DNA from: Cellvibrio sp. KY-GH-1
Lineage (GTDB): Bacteria > Pseudomonadota > Gammaproteobacteria > Pseudomonadales > Cellvibrionaceae
Direction of reading: 5' to 3'
Length of the DNA stretch: 64,000 nt
Assembly (NCBI RefSeq): GCF_008806975.1
Contig: NZ_CP031728.1
Span: 124,001-188,000 of the forward strand
Part shown: positions 44,930 through 52,360 of the stretch, in pieces
Layout of the letters: each line of letters starts with the position of its first letter
Numbering within the stretch: the stretch's first letter is position 1
Program-made: the position numbers and the translations under genes
The notes under the pieces: model-generated
What the model was told of the DNA's origin: nothing
What the model saw: only the letters and a program-made list of their open reading frames with translations
Databases searched by the model: none

Positions 44930-45212
44930 ACGACGCACTTGGTTGCGCTGCATTGTGTTGTAAGAACGACAAGCTTGAACTTAGGTTTTGTTGTTGTAAT
45001 TTTTTACATTTCATTCGCGAACTAGTCTTCATCGTTGCCATGCACTGCATTGCAATTCGATTATTTTCTCTCTCCCTTAAATAACTCTGTGAATTGGATT
45101 GCCTTTTGGTGGTTGTTGTCGCCCTAGAATCGGCCCCGAAATAATAAACGATGTCGCTGCGGTGATTCCAAGAGGGCTCGCCTGAATAGTGCATAGGGTT
45201 TTGGGGTGAACA

Positions 45213-45956
45213 ATGAAAGCATTCCTGATTAGCGCGCTTTTGGTGATATTAGCGCTGGGCTATTTTTTTGTGGGAGTAGAAACCCCGGAGAAAACCCGGG
45301 TTCCAGACATGCCAGTGGCGAGCGGTACGCTCGAACGCAGTTTGGTGCCCGAGCAAAAGACAGCATCAGATAAGCTTCTCCCATCGGCTCCGGTGAGCGC
45401 GGATCCTTTTCATGACCGATATCGCGCACTCTCGAATAATTCCAATTATCCGACGTTAGATGCGCGATTGCACGCCCTACGTGAACTCTATCCCTATCGC
45501 GAGTTTTCTCCTGGCGATGTCCTTGATCAGCTGGCCCAAACGACGGCGTGGGAAGCATCTGCGGCTATTCCGGATGGTTTGCCAATCACGAATGCTCAAC
45601 GCAACGACGGTCGCGCTTTTATCGAATTAAATCCCGAGCGCCTACAAATTTTACTCCCGGGTGATGAACTGGATTTGCCGCTTGAACAGTTGGGCATGCA
45701 ACTGCAAATGCAAGTGGACTCGCGTGAGCCTCTGGCTAACGGAGGTTTCACTCTCCACGGTCATATTCTTGGTAGCGCAGAGCCCTTGCGCGTCACTATT
45801 ACCCAAGGGCCTGGGTTGAGTCTGGCCGGTATCGATACACCCCAAGGGCATGTGGTGTTACAGGCAAATGACACTCAGGGTTGGATTGCCTCAAGTGAAA
45901 CCCTTTTTAAGCAAGATCCCCACACTACTGATGTTCTTTTACCAACAGACGAATAA
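45213..45956 (+). CDS. Propeptide-like membrane-anchored protein paired with the metalloprotease
   Basis: 247 residues of no named family. An N-terminal hydrophobic segment (ISALLVILALGYFFVGV) would be a signal anchor. The C-terminal half, RAFIELNPERLQILLPGDEL through LRVTITQGPGLSLAGIDTPQG and GWIASSETLF, is beta-rich and reads like the N-terminal prodomain of secreted metalloproteases. The protease gene 18 bases downstream goes from its signal peptide straight into the catalytic domain with no prodomain. So this may be a separately encoded inhibitor/chaperone for it. That is inference from order and sequence character. Confidence 0.55.
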   Translation: MKAFLISALLVILALGYFFVGVETPEKTRVPDMPVASGTLERSLVPEQKTASDKLLPSAPVSADPFHDRYRALSNNSNYPTLDARLHALRELYPYREFSPGDVLDQLAQTTAWEASAAIPDGLPITNAQRNDGRAFIELNPERLQILLPGDELDLPLEQLGMQLQMQVDSREPLANGGFTLHGHILGSAEPLRVTITQGPGLSLAGIDTPQGHVVLQANDTQGWIASSETLFKQDPHTTDVLLPTDE

Positions 45957-45974
45957 TTACGCAGGGTAAATTCT

Positions 45975-47285
45975 ATGCGACTTAACCACTTTAAATCGTT
46001 TTTTCTATGGCTCGGCCTGCCGTTGTTGGCATTGCCACAAGCGCAGGCTGCCAGTGTAGATTTATTAGTACTTTATGATTCTCACAGCGCGAATTATTTC
46101 AATCAGCAAGTTGAAACTGCGATGCAAAACTGGGTGGCGCAAATCAACAATGTTTATAAAGACAGCAACGTAGATTTACAGCTACGTTTAGTGGGTGCTG
46201 TTGCTCATGAGCAGGCGGGCGCTGATATGTCTGCAGTACTAACCAGCCTGCGAGAGGATGCGACAGCAGTTAGCTTACGCAACCAATACGGCGCCGATTT
46301 TGTAACACAATTGCATCAAACGGGTGAGTGCGGTATTGGCTACATGGCTGTTAGTGCAGGGTGGGCCTGGAATGTTGTTGGTCCAGATTGCGGCCCGTTG
46401 GTAATGGCGCATGAGCTTGGTCACAACATGGGTTTGAATCACTCCCGTAAGCAAGGTGATACTGGTGGTGCGCGCTATTCTTACGCGCTGGGTCATGGTG
46501 TCGATGGTTTATTTGGAACAGTAATGACTTACTCATGGCTGTTCGTGAATAAGGCGAGTGGCCGTGTGGCAAAGTTCTCTAATCCCGACGTGAGTTGTTT
46601 GGGGGCTCCGTGTGGTGTAGCGATTGGACAGCTCGACGAAGCGCATGCTGCCCAGGCATTGAATAATGTTAAAAATGAACTCTCCGCATTTCGTTCGGCA
46701 GTTGTTGGTTCATCAAGTGTTAGCTCATCAACGATTAGTTCATCAAGCATATCGTCCAGCAAAATGTCATCCAGTCGCGCAAGTTCAACACCACAAACGT
46801 TGAGTTCGAGCAGTCGCTCGTCTCAAGGGCCTGTAATTAGTTCAAGTCGTGCGGCCTCCAGTATGCTGGTAACGAGTACAAGTGCCAGGTCATCCATAAT
46901 GAGTACGTCGAGCCGTGCGGTGAGCAGCCAGGTGAGTAGTCAGGTAAGAAGTTCATCCAGCATTGCATCGGGTGCGGGTTTGGCTCAGTGCAGCTATCGC
47001 ATTATTAGCCAGGGTGGACGTAGTTTTAGTGCGTCAATTGAGATTACGAATACCAGCACACAAGTCATTGACGGGTGGTCAGTGAATTGGCAGTACACCG
47101 ACGGGACTTACTTGACGTATGCGAACGGCGCGAATGTTTCGGGGCGTAATCCTTATGTTGCGGTAAATCGTGCGAACGAGGCGCGCATCAATCCTGGTCA
47201 GCAAGCGCGAATTACGCTGTACGGTATCAAGCCACGTAATAGTGAAGGAGAATCTCCGCGGATCATGGGCACCATTTGTCGATAG
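45975..47285 (+). CDS. Secreted reprolysin-like (M12-type) metalloprotease with CBM2
   Basis: 436 residues. Signal peptide ends near PQAQAAS. The catalytic domain (about 27-237) has the zinc site HELGHNMGLNH (residues 146-156) and the Met-turn VMTYS, the metzincin pair. A serine-rich linker of about 100 residues (SSSVSSSTISSSSISSSKMS and similar) joins it to a C-terminal carbohydrate-binding module, family 2-like: CSYRIISQGGRSFSASIEITN, GWSVNWQYTDG, PGQQARITLYGIKP, closing Cys. Poly-serine linkers with CBM2 are typical of Cellvibrio secreted enzymes; on a protease it would anchor activity to plant cell wall. Starts 18 bases after the propeptide-like gene, so the two are one unit. Confidence 0.87.
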   Translation: MRLNHFKSFFLWLGLPLLALPQAQAASVDLLVLYDSHSANYFNQQVETAMQNWVAQINNVYKDSNVDLQLRLVGAVAHEQAGADMSAVLTSLREDATAVSLRNQYGADFVTQLHQTGECGIGYMAVSAGWAWNVVGPDCGPLVMAHELGHNMGLNHSRKQGDTGGARYSYALGHGVDGLFGTVMTYSWLFVNKASGRVAKFSNPDVSCLGAPCGVAIGQLDEAHAAQALNNVKNELSAFRSAVVGSSSVSSSTISSSSISSSKMSSSRASSTPQTLSSSSRSSQGPVISSSRAASSMLVTSTSARSSIMSTSSRAVSSQVSSQVRSSSSIASGAGLAQCSYRIISQGGRSFSASIEITNTSTQVIDGWSVNWQYTDGTYLTYANGANVSGRNPYVAVNRANEARINPGQQARITLYGIKPRNSEGESPRIMGTICR

Positions 47286-47332
47286 GACCCTTTTCGCTGC
47301 AGCATTAATTAATAAGGCTGCAGCGATCTCTT

Positions 47333-48112
47333 TTAACCGTTTTGTTCCAAATATAATTCTCCATCTTTAAACAAGCGCGCTTCTCCCGGTTGAAATACTG
47401 TCCAGTTTTCATTGAGCGTTAGCGGCTTGGTGGCAATAACAATCATTTGATCGTGCTGGTTATTGTGCTCGCCTAGATCCAACGATAGTTCGCGATCAAT
47501 CAAGGTGACCCTGCTAAACGGAAACTTGCGCTCAACATAGGCGAGGTTGGTTGAGCAGTAGGTGTATAACCATTCGCCATTGGACAGCATAATATTAAAA
47601 GTACCAAAAGCCGCGACGGTTTTGCTGAATTGGTTTAACCATTGAAACAGCGCTGAGGCATTGCTTATGCCCTGAGGTAAATGGTGGTTTAGCTGTTGCA
47701 GCAAATAGCAAAATGCTAACTCACTATCGGTATCGCCTTCAGGGATAAAATCGCCATCCAGTCTTGGATTAAATCCCTTTAAATCGCCGTTGTGGCAAAA
47801 CAGCCAATCGCTACCCCAAAGGTTGCGTCTAAACGGGTGGCAATTGCTGAGCTTTACGTCCCCCACTGTCGCCTTGCGAATATGCGCAATAATGGTTTTG
47901 GAGCGCAGGTTGGTGTTGTAAATGGCTTCCGCCAGGCGTGACTCTGCCGCGGGTGCTTCATCCAGAAAAACCTGTGCCTGTTGGTCGCGATAAAATGCGA
48001 TACCCCAGCCGTCTTTGTGTTCATCCGTTAGGCCGCCGCGTGCGCGAAATCCTTCAAAGGAAAAACCAATACTGGTGGGCTGCTTACAACTCATTCCTAA
48101 TAACTGGCACAT
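47333..48112 (-). CDS. Class II glutamine amidotransferase (YafJ-like)
   Basis: 259 residues. The N-terminal nucleophile fold begins MCQLLGMSC, with Cys2 exposed after Met removal. Family blocks: DGWGIAFYRDQQAQVFLDE, IIAHIRKATVGDVKLSNCHPF, WLFCHNGDLKGF and EGDTDSELAFCYLL. These residues form the glutamine site of GATase type 2 domains. YafJ-like proteins lack an attached synthase domain and their acceptor is unknown. The degenerate EAL gene lies upstream on the same strand with 49 bases between. Confidence 0.87.
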   Translation of the reverse strand: MCQLLGMSCKQPTSIGFSFEGFRARGGLTDEHKDGWGIAFYRDQQAQVFLDEAPAAESRLAEAIYNTNLRSKTIIAHIRKATVGDVKLSNCHPFRRNLWGSDWLFCHNGDLKGFNPRLDGDFIPEGDTDSELAFCYLLQQLNHHLPQGISNASALFQWLNQFSKTVAAFGTFNIMLSNGEWLYTYCSTNLAYVERKFPFSRVTLIDRELSLDLGEHNNQHDQMIVIATKPLTLNENWTVFQPGEARLFKDGELYLEQNG

Positions 48113-48161
48113 GGCGATAAATCTAACTTCCTCTATTGAATAGCCCCGGGATCGCTATTTT

Positions 48162-49052
48162 TTAACCGGCCAAACGTGGTTCATCATCGAGTTTAATTTC
48201 ATGCGGTTGTGCAAATTCGGGTTGTTTTTTCGCAGGTAATTGAGAATGTTCTGCGTGCAATTGTGTGTAACTGGTTGCTGATTGGGTAGGTTGAAGTTGC
48301 ACATAGCCTTCAAAGCGAGTGCTGGACAGCTGCGCAAGTTGGTATTGGCTTAATTCGCCAGAAGCTGCCACGAGGATACGGGTGGACCCTAGCGGATTAT
48401 TCGGGTTATCCACTAATTGCTGTACCAGTACCGGGTTGGAAAAAATATAATCGGGTTGCAATTCCAGCAAACGTAGCATTTCCCAATCGCGTGCATCCTG
48501 CAGGCTGATACCAATACGATATTGGCGCTCGCGATAATTGCTGAGTGCCTGTTGGAAATGGGCCAGGCTATCCACATCAACCAATTTTGTGTGCAATACC
48601 ACTCGCTCCGGCCCCAGGCCGCAATCACTTAAAATTTTCTCAAACGTTTTTCCGTGTTCATTGGCTACGCTAAGGATGTGGCGTGATTGCACGCGCAGTG
48701 CCAGCAGACCTTTAAATCCATCGTGTTGCTGCAAATAGTTAAGCGAGTGCAGGGTTCTTACCAGTCGATCCAGATGGATGATTTGTTCCTTGTCTTCCAG
48801 TGCATTCACTATGTTGTCGATATTTAATAGGTTGCCGGTACTGGAGCGCACAAATAAATCAGCATAGTGACCAATTAATTGATCATCGTTTGCGGATAAT
48901 ATTTCTGCGAACTGGCTGCCCAGAATTAAATTGCCAAAACGCGCCCAGTATTGGTTGTCTGCTTTAAAAAATCCGGTCTTGGGTAATTCGCGCAAACGCG
49001 CTTGGGTTTGTAGTTGATCGTTAAAATAATTCATCAATTCGGTTAAGGGCAT
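48162..49052 (-). CDS. Degenerate EAL-domain-like protein
   Basis: 296 residues. The central part reads like an EAL (c-di-GMP phosphodiesterase) domain: HLDRLVRTLHSLNYLQ, GLLALRVQSRHILSVANEHGKTFEKIL, GLGPERVVLHTKLVD and RIGISLQDARDWEMLRLLELQPDYIFSNP line up with its strands and helices. The EAL motif itself and the acidic DDFGTG loop are not conserved (ISLQDARDW in its place), so catalysis is not expected; it may bind c-di-GMP or a protein. The N-terminal 80 residues are unassigned. It is divergent from the encapsulin operon, with 280 bases between that hold a sulfur-linked motif. Confidence 0.6.
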   Translation of the reverse strand: MPLTELMNYFNDQLQTQARLRELPKTGFFKADNQYWARFGNLILGSQFAEILSANDDQLIGHYADLFVRSSTGNLLNIDNIVNALEDKEQIIHLDRLVRTLHSLNYLQQHDGFKGLLALRVQSRHILSVANEHGKTFEKILSDCGLGPERVVLHTKLVDVDSLAHFQQALSNYRERQYRIGISLQDARDWEMLRLLELQPDYIFSNPVLVQQLVDNPNNPLGSTRILVAASGELSQYQLAQLSSTRFEGYVQLQPTQSATSYTQLHAEHSQLPAKKQPEFAQPHEIKLDDEPRLAG

Positions 49053-49132
49053 AGCGTCGGCCTTGCAATAAAATATATCCGGGCTCGCATCATAAAGAGT
49101 AGAAAAAAGTTTATGAAAGAATTAAATATTCC

Positions 49133-49144
49133 TAGCTTATAACG
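49133..49144. promoter_or_regulatory. Sulfur-linked motif upstream of the encapsulin operon
   Basis: TAGCTTATAACG, identical to 10348-10359 and 12210-12221 in the two yezD promoters. It lies 200 bases before the rhodanese gene, in the divergent region with the EAL-like gene. Candidate site for a shared sulfur regulator. Confidence 0.5.
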
Positions 49145-49416
49145 GTGATCCCTACGCAAAACTGATTATAAGGATATAGAGATATATTCTTTCCCATCGG
49201 CTATAGCCGTCACTATATTGGCCTCCACATCAGGTACAACCAGCAAGCTGTTAACGCTCGATGTTGAACGAAATATGCAGATTAAATATCTAGAAATAAG
49301 GTGTTTGAAATTAAACACTTTGTGGAGGGGGAGCCATGACAGTGATTTAGTTAACTACTGCTATTGATAACTCAGCAGTTGCCGCAGAAAAAACCACCGG
49401 GCAAGAACTGCCCGAG

Positions 49417-49848
49417 TTGTTGGCCATTGCCCGGCAAGAAGCGCAGGCTGCCGGTTTAACTTACGCAGGTGGTGTGTTGCCGGAAGATGCCTGGAAATTA
49501 TTTATTGGTGGGCAAGCGCATTTGATTGATGTGCGTACAGCGGAAGAACGCAAATTTGTTGGCCATGTGCCCAATACATTACACATTGCCTGGCAGACAG
49601 GCCCGGCATTAATCAAGAACCCGCGCTTTCTCCGCGAGCTGGAAAATAAATTGCCGAAAGATGCCGTGATTCTATTTTTGTGCCGCAGTGGCAAGCGCTC
49701 GGCAGCGGCGGCCACTACGGCGACCAGCGCGGGTTTTATCCGGGTGTTTAATGTGCGCGAAGGCTTTGAAGGCGATTTGGATGAACGCCAGCAGCGCGGT
49801 GCTGTTAGCGGTTGGCGTCAGCGTGGATTGCCTTGGGTCCAGGATTAA
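49417..49848 (+). CDS. Rhodanese-like sulfurtransferase of the encapsulin operon (amber codon near its true start)
   Basis: Single-domain rhodanese; takes sulfane sulfur as a Cys persulfide. Active-site loop CRSGKRS (Cys89 from the TTG at 49417) is intact, as are AHLIDVRTAEERKFVGHVPN and the closing WRQRGLPW. The natural start is probably the ATG at 49336, which has a strong GGAGGGGGAG ribosome site, but codon 5 from there is TAG (49348-49350). Beyond it the frame continues open with coding-like sequence (LTTAIDNSAVAAEKTTGQEL). So either the gene has an early nonsense change, or translation begins at a non-ATG codon such as TTG at 49417. It heads the operon rhodanese-epsC-XRE-shell-desulfurase and rhodaneses are known companions of Family 2A encapsulins. 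Confidence 0.8.
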   Translation: MLAIARQEAQAAGLTYAGGVLPEDAWKLFIGGQAHLIDVRTAEERKFVGHVPNTLHIAWQTGPALIKNPRFLRELENKLPKDAVILFLCRSGKRSAAAATTATSAGFIRVFNVREGFEGDLDERQQRGAVSGWRQRGLPWVQD

Positions 49849-49869
49849 ATAGGTGCAGGATTGAGTTGT

Positions 49870-50886
49870 ATGAGTGCTAATCACCCACCGGAATTGTTGA
49901 ACACATCTATTTGCCAGTTGAATTCACAACTGGGAGGAGTAAGCAGCAACACAGCATGGGAGCTGGATAAAATCGTGCAGGAGCTGCGCAATGCGCGCAC
50001 TGATTGGCGTGCGCAGCGTGGCCGTTCGCGTGAACCTGGCTTGCGTGAATTGCCCTCGCGCGATGCACTGCAACAAATTATTCGTGAGCTTTGTGGTGCG
50101 TTATTCCCTATGCGTTTGGGGCCACAGGAATTGCGTGAAGAAACGGAAGATTACTATGTAGGCCACACTCTGGATGCAGCGTTGAATGAGCTGTTACGCC
50201 AGGTGCAGTTGGTGCTGATTTATTTTGCTCGCCAGCAAAATACACATGCTCTAAGTACACAGGCCGATGAAAGCGCGTTAAAACTTCAAGCCAATCAGAT
50301 TGTTCGTTTGTTTGCTGCTGCCTTGCCGGAGTTGCGCCGCACCCTGGATGTAGATATTCAGGCGGCGTTTCAGGGTGATCCGGCAGCGCGCAGCGTGGAT
50401 GAAGTCCTGCTGTGTTATCCCGGTGTGCTTGCCATTATTCATCATCGTTTGGCCCATACGCTTTATCAGTTGGGCGTGCCTTTGCTTGCGCGAATTGTGG
50501 CGGAGTTGGCGCATTCGTTAACTGGAATTGATATTCACCCGGGTGCAGAAATAGGGCGCGGCTTTTTTATTGATCATGGCACAGGTGTCGTGATTGGTGA
50601 AACTGCGGTGATTGGTGAGCGGGTGCGGATTTATCAAGCAGTCACCCTGGGTGCAAAAACTTTCCCCACCGACGACAAAGGCCATTTGCAGAAGGGCCTG
50701 CCGCGTCACCCGATTGTAGAAGATGAAGTTGTTATTTATGCCGGCGCCACAGTCTTGGGGCGCATCACTATCGGTAAGGGATCGATCATTGGTGGCAATG
50801 TGTGGTTAACGCGCAGTGTGCCGCCCGGTTCCAGTATTACCCAAGCCAGTTCCCGTCAACAAGTGCCACAGGAGGCCGATGTATGA
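49870..50886 (+). CDS. epsC: Serine O-acetyltransferase (EpsC type)
   Basis: 338 residues. Converts serine and acetyl-CoA to O-acetylserine, the carbon skeleton for cysteine synthesis. The N-terminal helical part (LPSRDALQQIIRELCGALFP, then VGHTLDAALNELLRQVQL) is the long EpsC form, and the C-terminal left-handed beta-helix has hexapeptide repeats: GIDIHPGAEIGRGFFIDHGTG, VVIGETAVIGERVRIYQAVTLG, with catalytic Asp/His positions kept. ATG at 49870 has AGGA ten bases upstream; a TTG at 49861 is less likely. Its stop overlaps the XRE gene by four bases. This enzyme is a regular neighbour of Family 2A encapsulin genes, tying the compartment to cysteine supply. Confidence 0.93.
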   Translation: MSANHPPELLNTSICQLNSQLGGVSSNTAWELDKIVQELRNARTDWRAQRGRSREPGLRELPSRDALQQIIRELCGALFPMRLGPQELREETEDYYVGHTLDAALNELLRQVQLVLIYFARQQNTHALSTQADESALKLQANQIVRLFAAALPELRRTLDVDIQAAFQGDPAARSVDEVLLCYPGVLAIIHHRLAHTLYQLGVPLLARIVAELAHSLTGIDIHPGAEIGRGFFIDHGTGVVIGETAVIGERVRIYQAVTLGAKTFPTDDKGHLQKGLPRHPIVEDEVVIYAGATVLGRITIGKGSIIGGNVWLTRSVPPGSSITQASSRQQVPQEADV

Positions 50887-51143
50887 GTATTAATGTGTAT
50901 TTTGGCCGGGTGGTAAAGCAATTGCGCGATACCCGGCGTTTATCGCAAGAAGCACTGGCAGAGCGTGCGGATTTAAACCGCACTTATCTGGGGGAAGTGG
51001 AACGTGGTGTCGCTATTCCTTCGCTGGCCACCATCACCAAAATTGCAACCGCATTCAATCTTTCCGCATCAGATTTAATCGCGCGCAGCGAACTACTACT
51101 GAATAACGAAGCGCAAACTTCTGAGCTGGCAAGTGTTGATTAA
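50883..51143 (+). CDS. XRE-family helix-turn-helix regulator
   Basis: 86-residue Cro/C1-type DNA-binding protein: GRVVKQLRDTRRLSQEALAERADLNRTYLGEVERGVAIPSL is the whole helix-turn-helix, followed by a second half (ITKIATAFNLSASDLI) and a short tail. No sensor domain. Start ATG overlaps the epsC stop (ATGA), so it is translationally coupled; the longer frame from 50802 lies inside epsC. Likely local regulator of the encapsulin/cysteine operon. 266 bases of A+T-rich sequence separate it from the shell gene, room for an internal promoter. Confidence 0.87.
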   Translation: MSINVYFGRVVKQLRDTRRLSQEALAERADLNRTYLGEVERGVAIPSLATITKIATAFNLSASDLIARSELLLNNEAQTSELASVD

Positions 51144-51409
51144 TCAACATCCGCGCTTAGCACTCTATTCATATTTTTAATTTTTTTAAAAGCTATTACT
51201 GGTAATTGTATTGCCGGGACGGGGTTACGCTTTTTTTATTTCTTTGCTGATGGCTATAGCAGGTTGTTCGATTTTTAGATCAATGCGATCTTGGCTTAGT
51301 ACAATTTCTTCTAATGAATTTTATTGTTTTTAACTGATTTTTTTCAGTTTTATTTATTGTGAAATTTCCATGATTTTATTTTTTGATTTCTTATTTAAAG
51401 GAGTTCGGC

Positions 51410-52345
51410 ATGTCTACCGAAAATGAAGTCCAGTTAGCGCTTGGTGATAACGCAGCGCGTCAGCTTGCCAACGCGACCAAAACTACGCCGCAGTTATCAA
51501 CCATTACACCCCGCTGGTTGGTTCACTTTCTGCAGTGGGTTCCGGTAGAAGCTGGCATTTTCCGTTTGAACCGCGTGAAAAATCCGACTCGCGTTACCGT
51601 GACTTGCTCGCAGCGCGATGAATCTGAAATTAAACCAACCTTTGTGGACTACGAAGATAAACCGTGCGAATATTTTTTAAATGCGGTCACCAGTGTGGTG
51701 GACGTGCACACCCGCGTATCAGATTTATACAACAGCCCGCACGATCAAATCAAAGAACAATTGCGCCTGACCATTGAAACTATTAAAGAGCGTCAGGAAA
51801 GCGAATTGATCAACAACCCCGAATATGGTTTGTTGGCCAATGTGGATGAAACCCAAAAGCTTTCTACGCTCACAGGTGCACCAACACCGGATGATATGGA
51901 TGAGCTGCTGGTAAAAGTCTGGAAAGAGCCGGGCTTTTTCCTCGCACACCCATTAGCGATTGCTGCTTTTGGTCGCGAATGTACCCGTCGCGGTGTGCCA
52001 CCACCAACCGTGAGCCTGTTTGGTTCGCAATTTATTACCTGGCGCGGTGTGCCGTTAATTCCTTCGGACAAATTACCGATTGATGAAGACGGAAAAACCA
52101 AAATTTTATTGATTCGTGTTGGCGACAAGCGCCAGGGCGTTATTGGTTTGTACCAACCTGGTTTAGCCGGTCAACAAAGCCCGGGTTTATCTGTGCGCTT
52201 TATGGGCATTGGTCGCAATGCTATCGCTTCTTATTTGATTTCACTTTACTGCTCGTTGGCGATTCTGACTGAAGATGCGGTAGCGGTATTGGAAGATGTG
52301 GATGTGGGCAAGTATCACGAGTATCCAGATACGTATAAACAATAA
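51410..52345 (+). CDS. Family 2A encapsulin nanocompartment shell protein (SrpI-like)
   Basis: 311 residues. Encapsulins are HK97-fold shell proteins that self-assemble into hollow protein compartments. This one reads as the Family 2A type: N-arm (LALGDNAARQLANATKTTPQ, then STITPRWLVHFLQWVPVEAGIFRLNRV), E-loop and spine (ESEIKPTFVDYEDKPCEYFL, VHTRVSDLYN), P-domain/A-domain (EPGFFLAHPLAIAAFGRECTRRGVPPPTVSLFGSQFITWRGVPLIPSDKLP) and a C-terminal KYHEYPDTYKQ. No cyclic-nucleotide domain is fused, which separates 2A from 2B. AAAGGAG six bases before the ATG at 51410. The cysteine desulfurase gene follows after 15 bases with the disordered N-terminus expected for its cargo. There is no phage gene in sight. 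Confidence 0.9.
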   Translation: MSTENEVQLALGDNAARQLANATKTTPQLSTITPRWLVHFLQWVPVEAGIFRLNRVKNPTRVTVTCSQRDESEIKPTFVDYEDKPCEYFLNAVTSVVDVHTRVSDLYNSPHDQIKEQLRLTIETIKERQESELINNPEYGLLANVDETQKLSTLTGAPTPDDMDELLVKVWKEPGFFLAHPLAIAAFGRECTRRGVPPPTVSLFGSQFITWRGVPLIPSDKLPIDEDGKTKILLIRVGDKRQGVIGLYQPGLAGQQSPGLSVRFMGIGRNAIASYLISLYCSLAILTEDAVAVLEDVDVGKYHEYPDTYKQ

Positions 52346-52360
52346 TTCTGAGAATTGCTT

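Noticed and set aside
48137..48165. Hairpin AATAGC...GCTATT with T-run between the amidotransferase and EAL-like genes
   Set aside because: The T-run is on the plus strand whereas both genes are on the minus strand, so it is not their terminator; stem is only 6 bp.
49141..49156. Possible sigma-54 site overlapping the sulfur motif upstream of the rhodanese
   Set aside because: Spacing fits but neither half resembles TGGCAC or TTGC.
51190..51232. Possible -24/-12 promoter before the encapsulin shell gene (GG-N10-GC around GGGACGGGGTTACGCT)
   Set aside because: Only the GG and GC positions fit; the other consensus bases are mostly wrong.
51410..52345. Prophage capsid as an alternative reading of the encapsulin gene
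   Set aside because: No portal, protease, terminase or tail genes nearby, and the desulfurase cargo with cysteine genes gives a direct encapsulin context.
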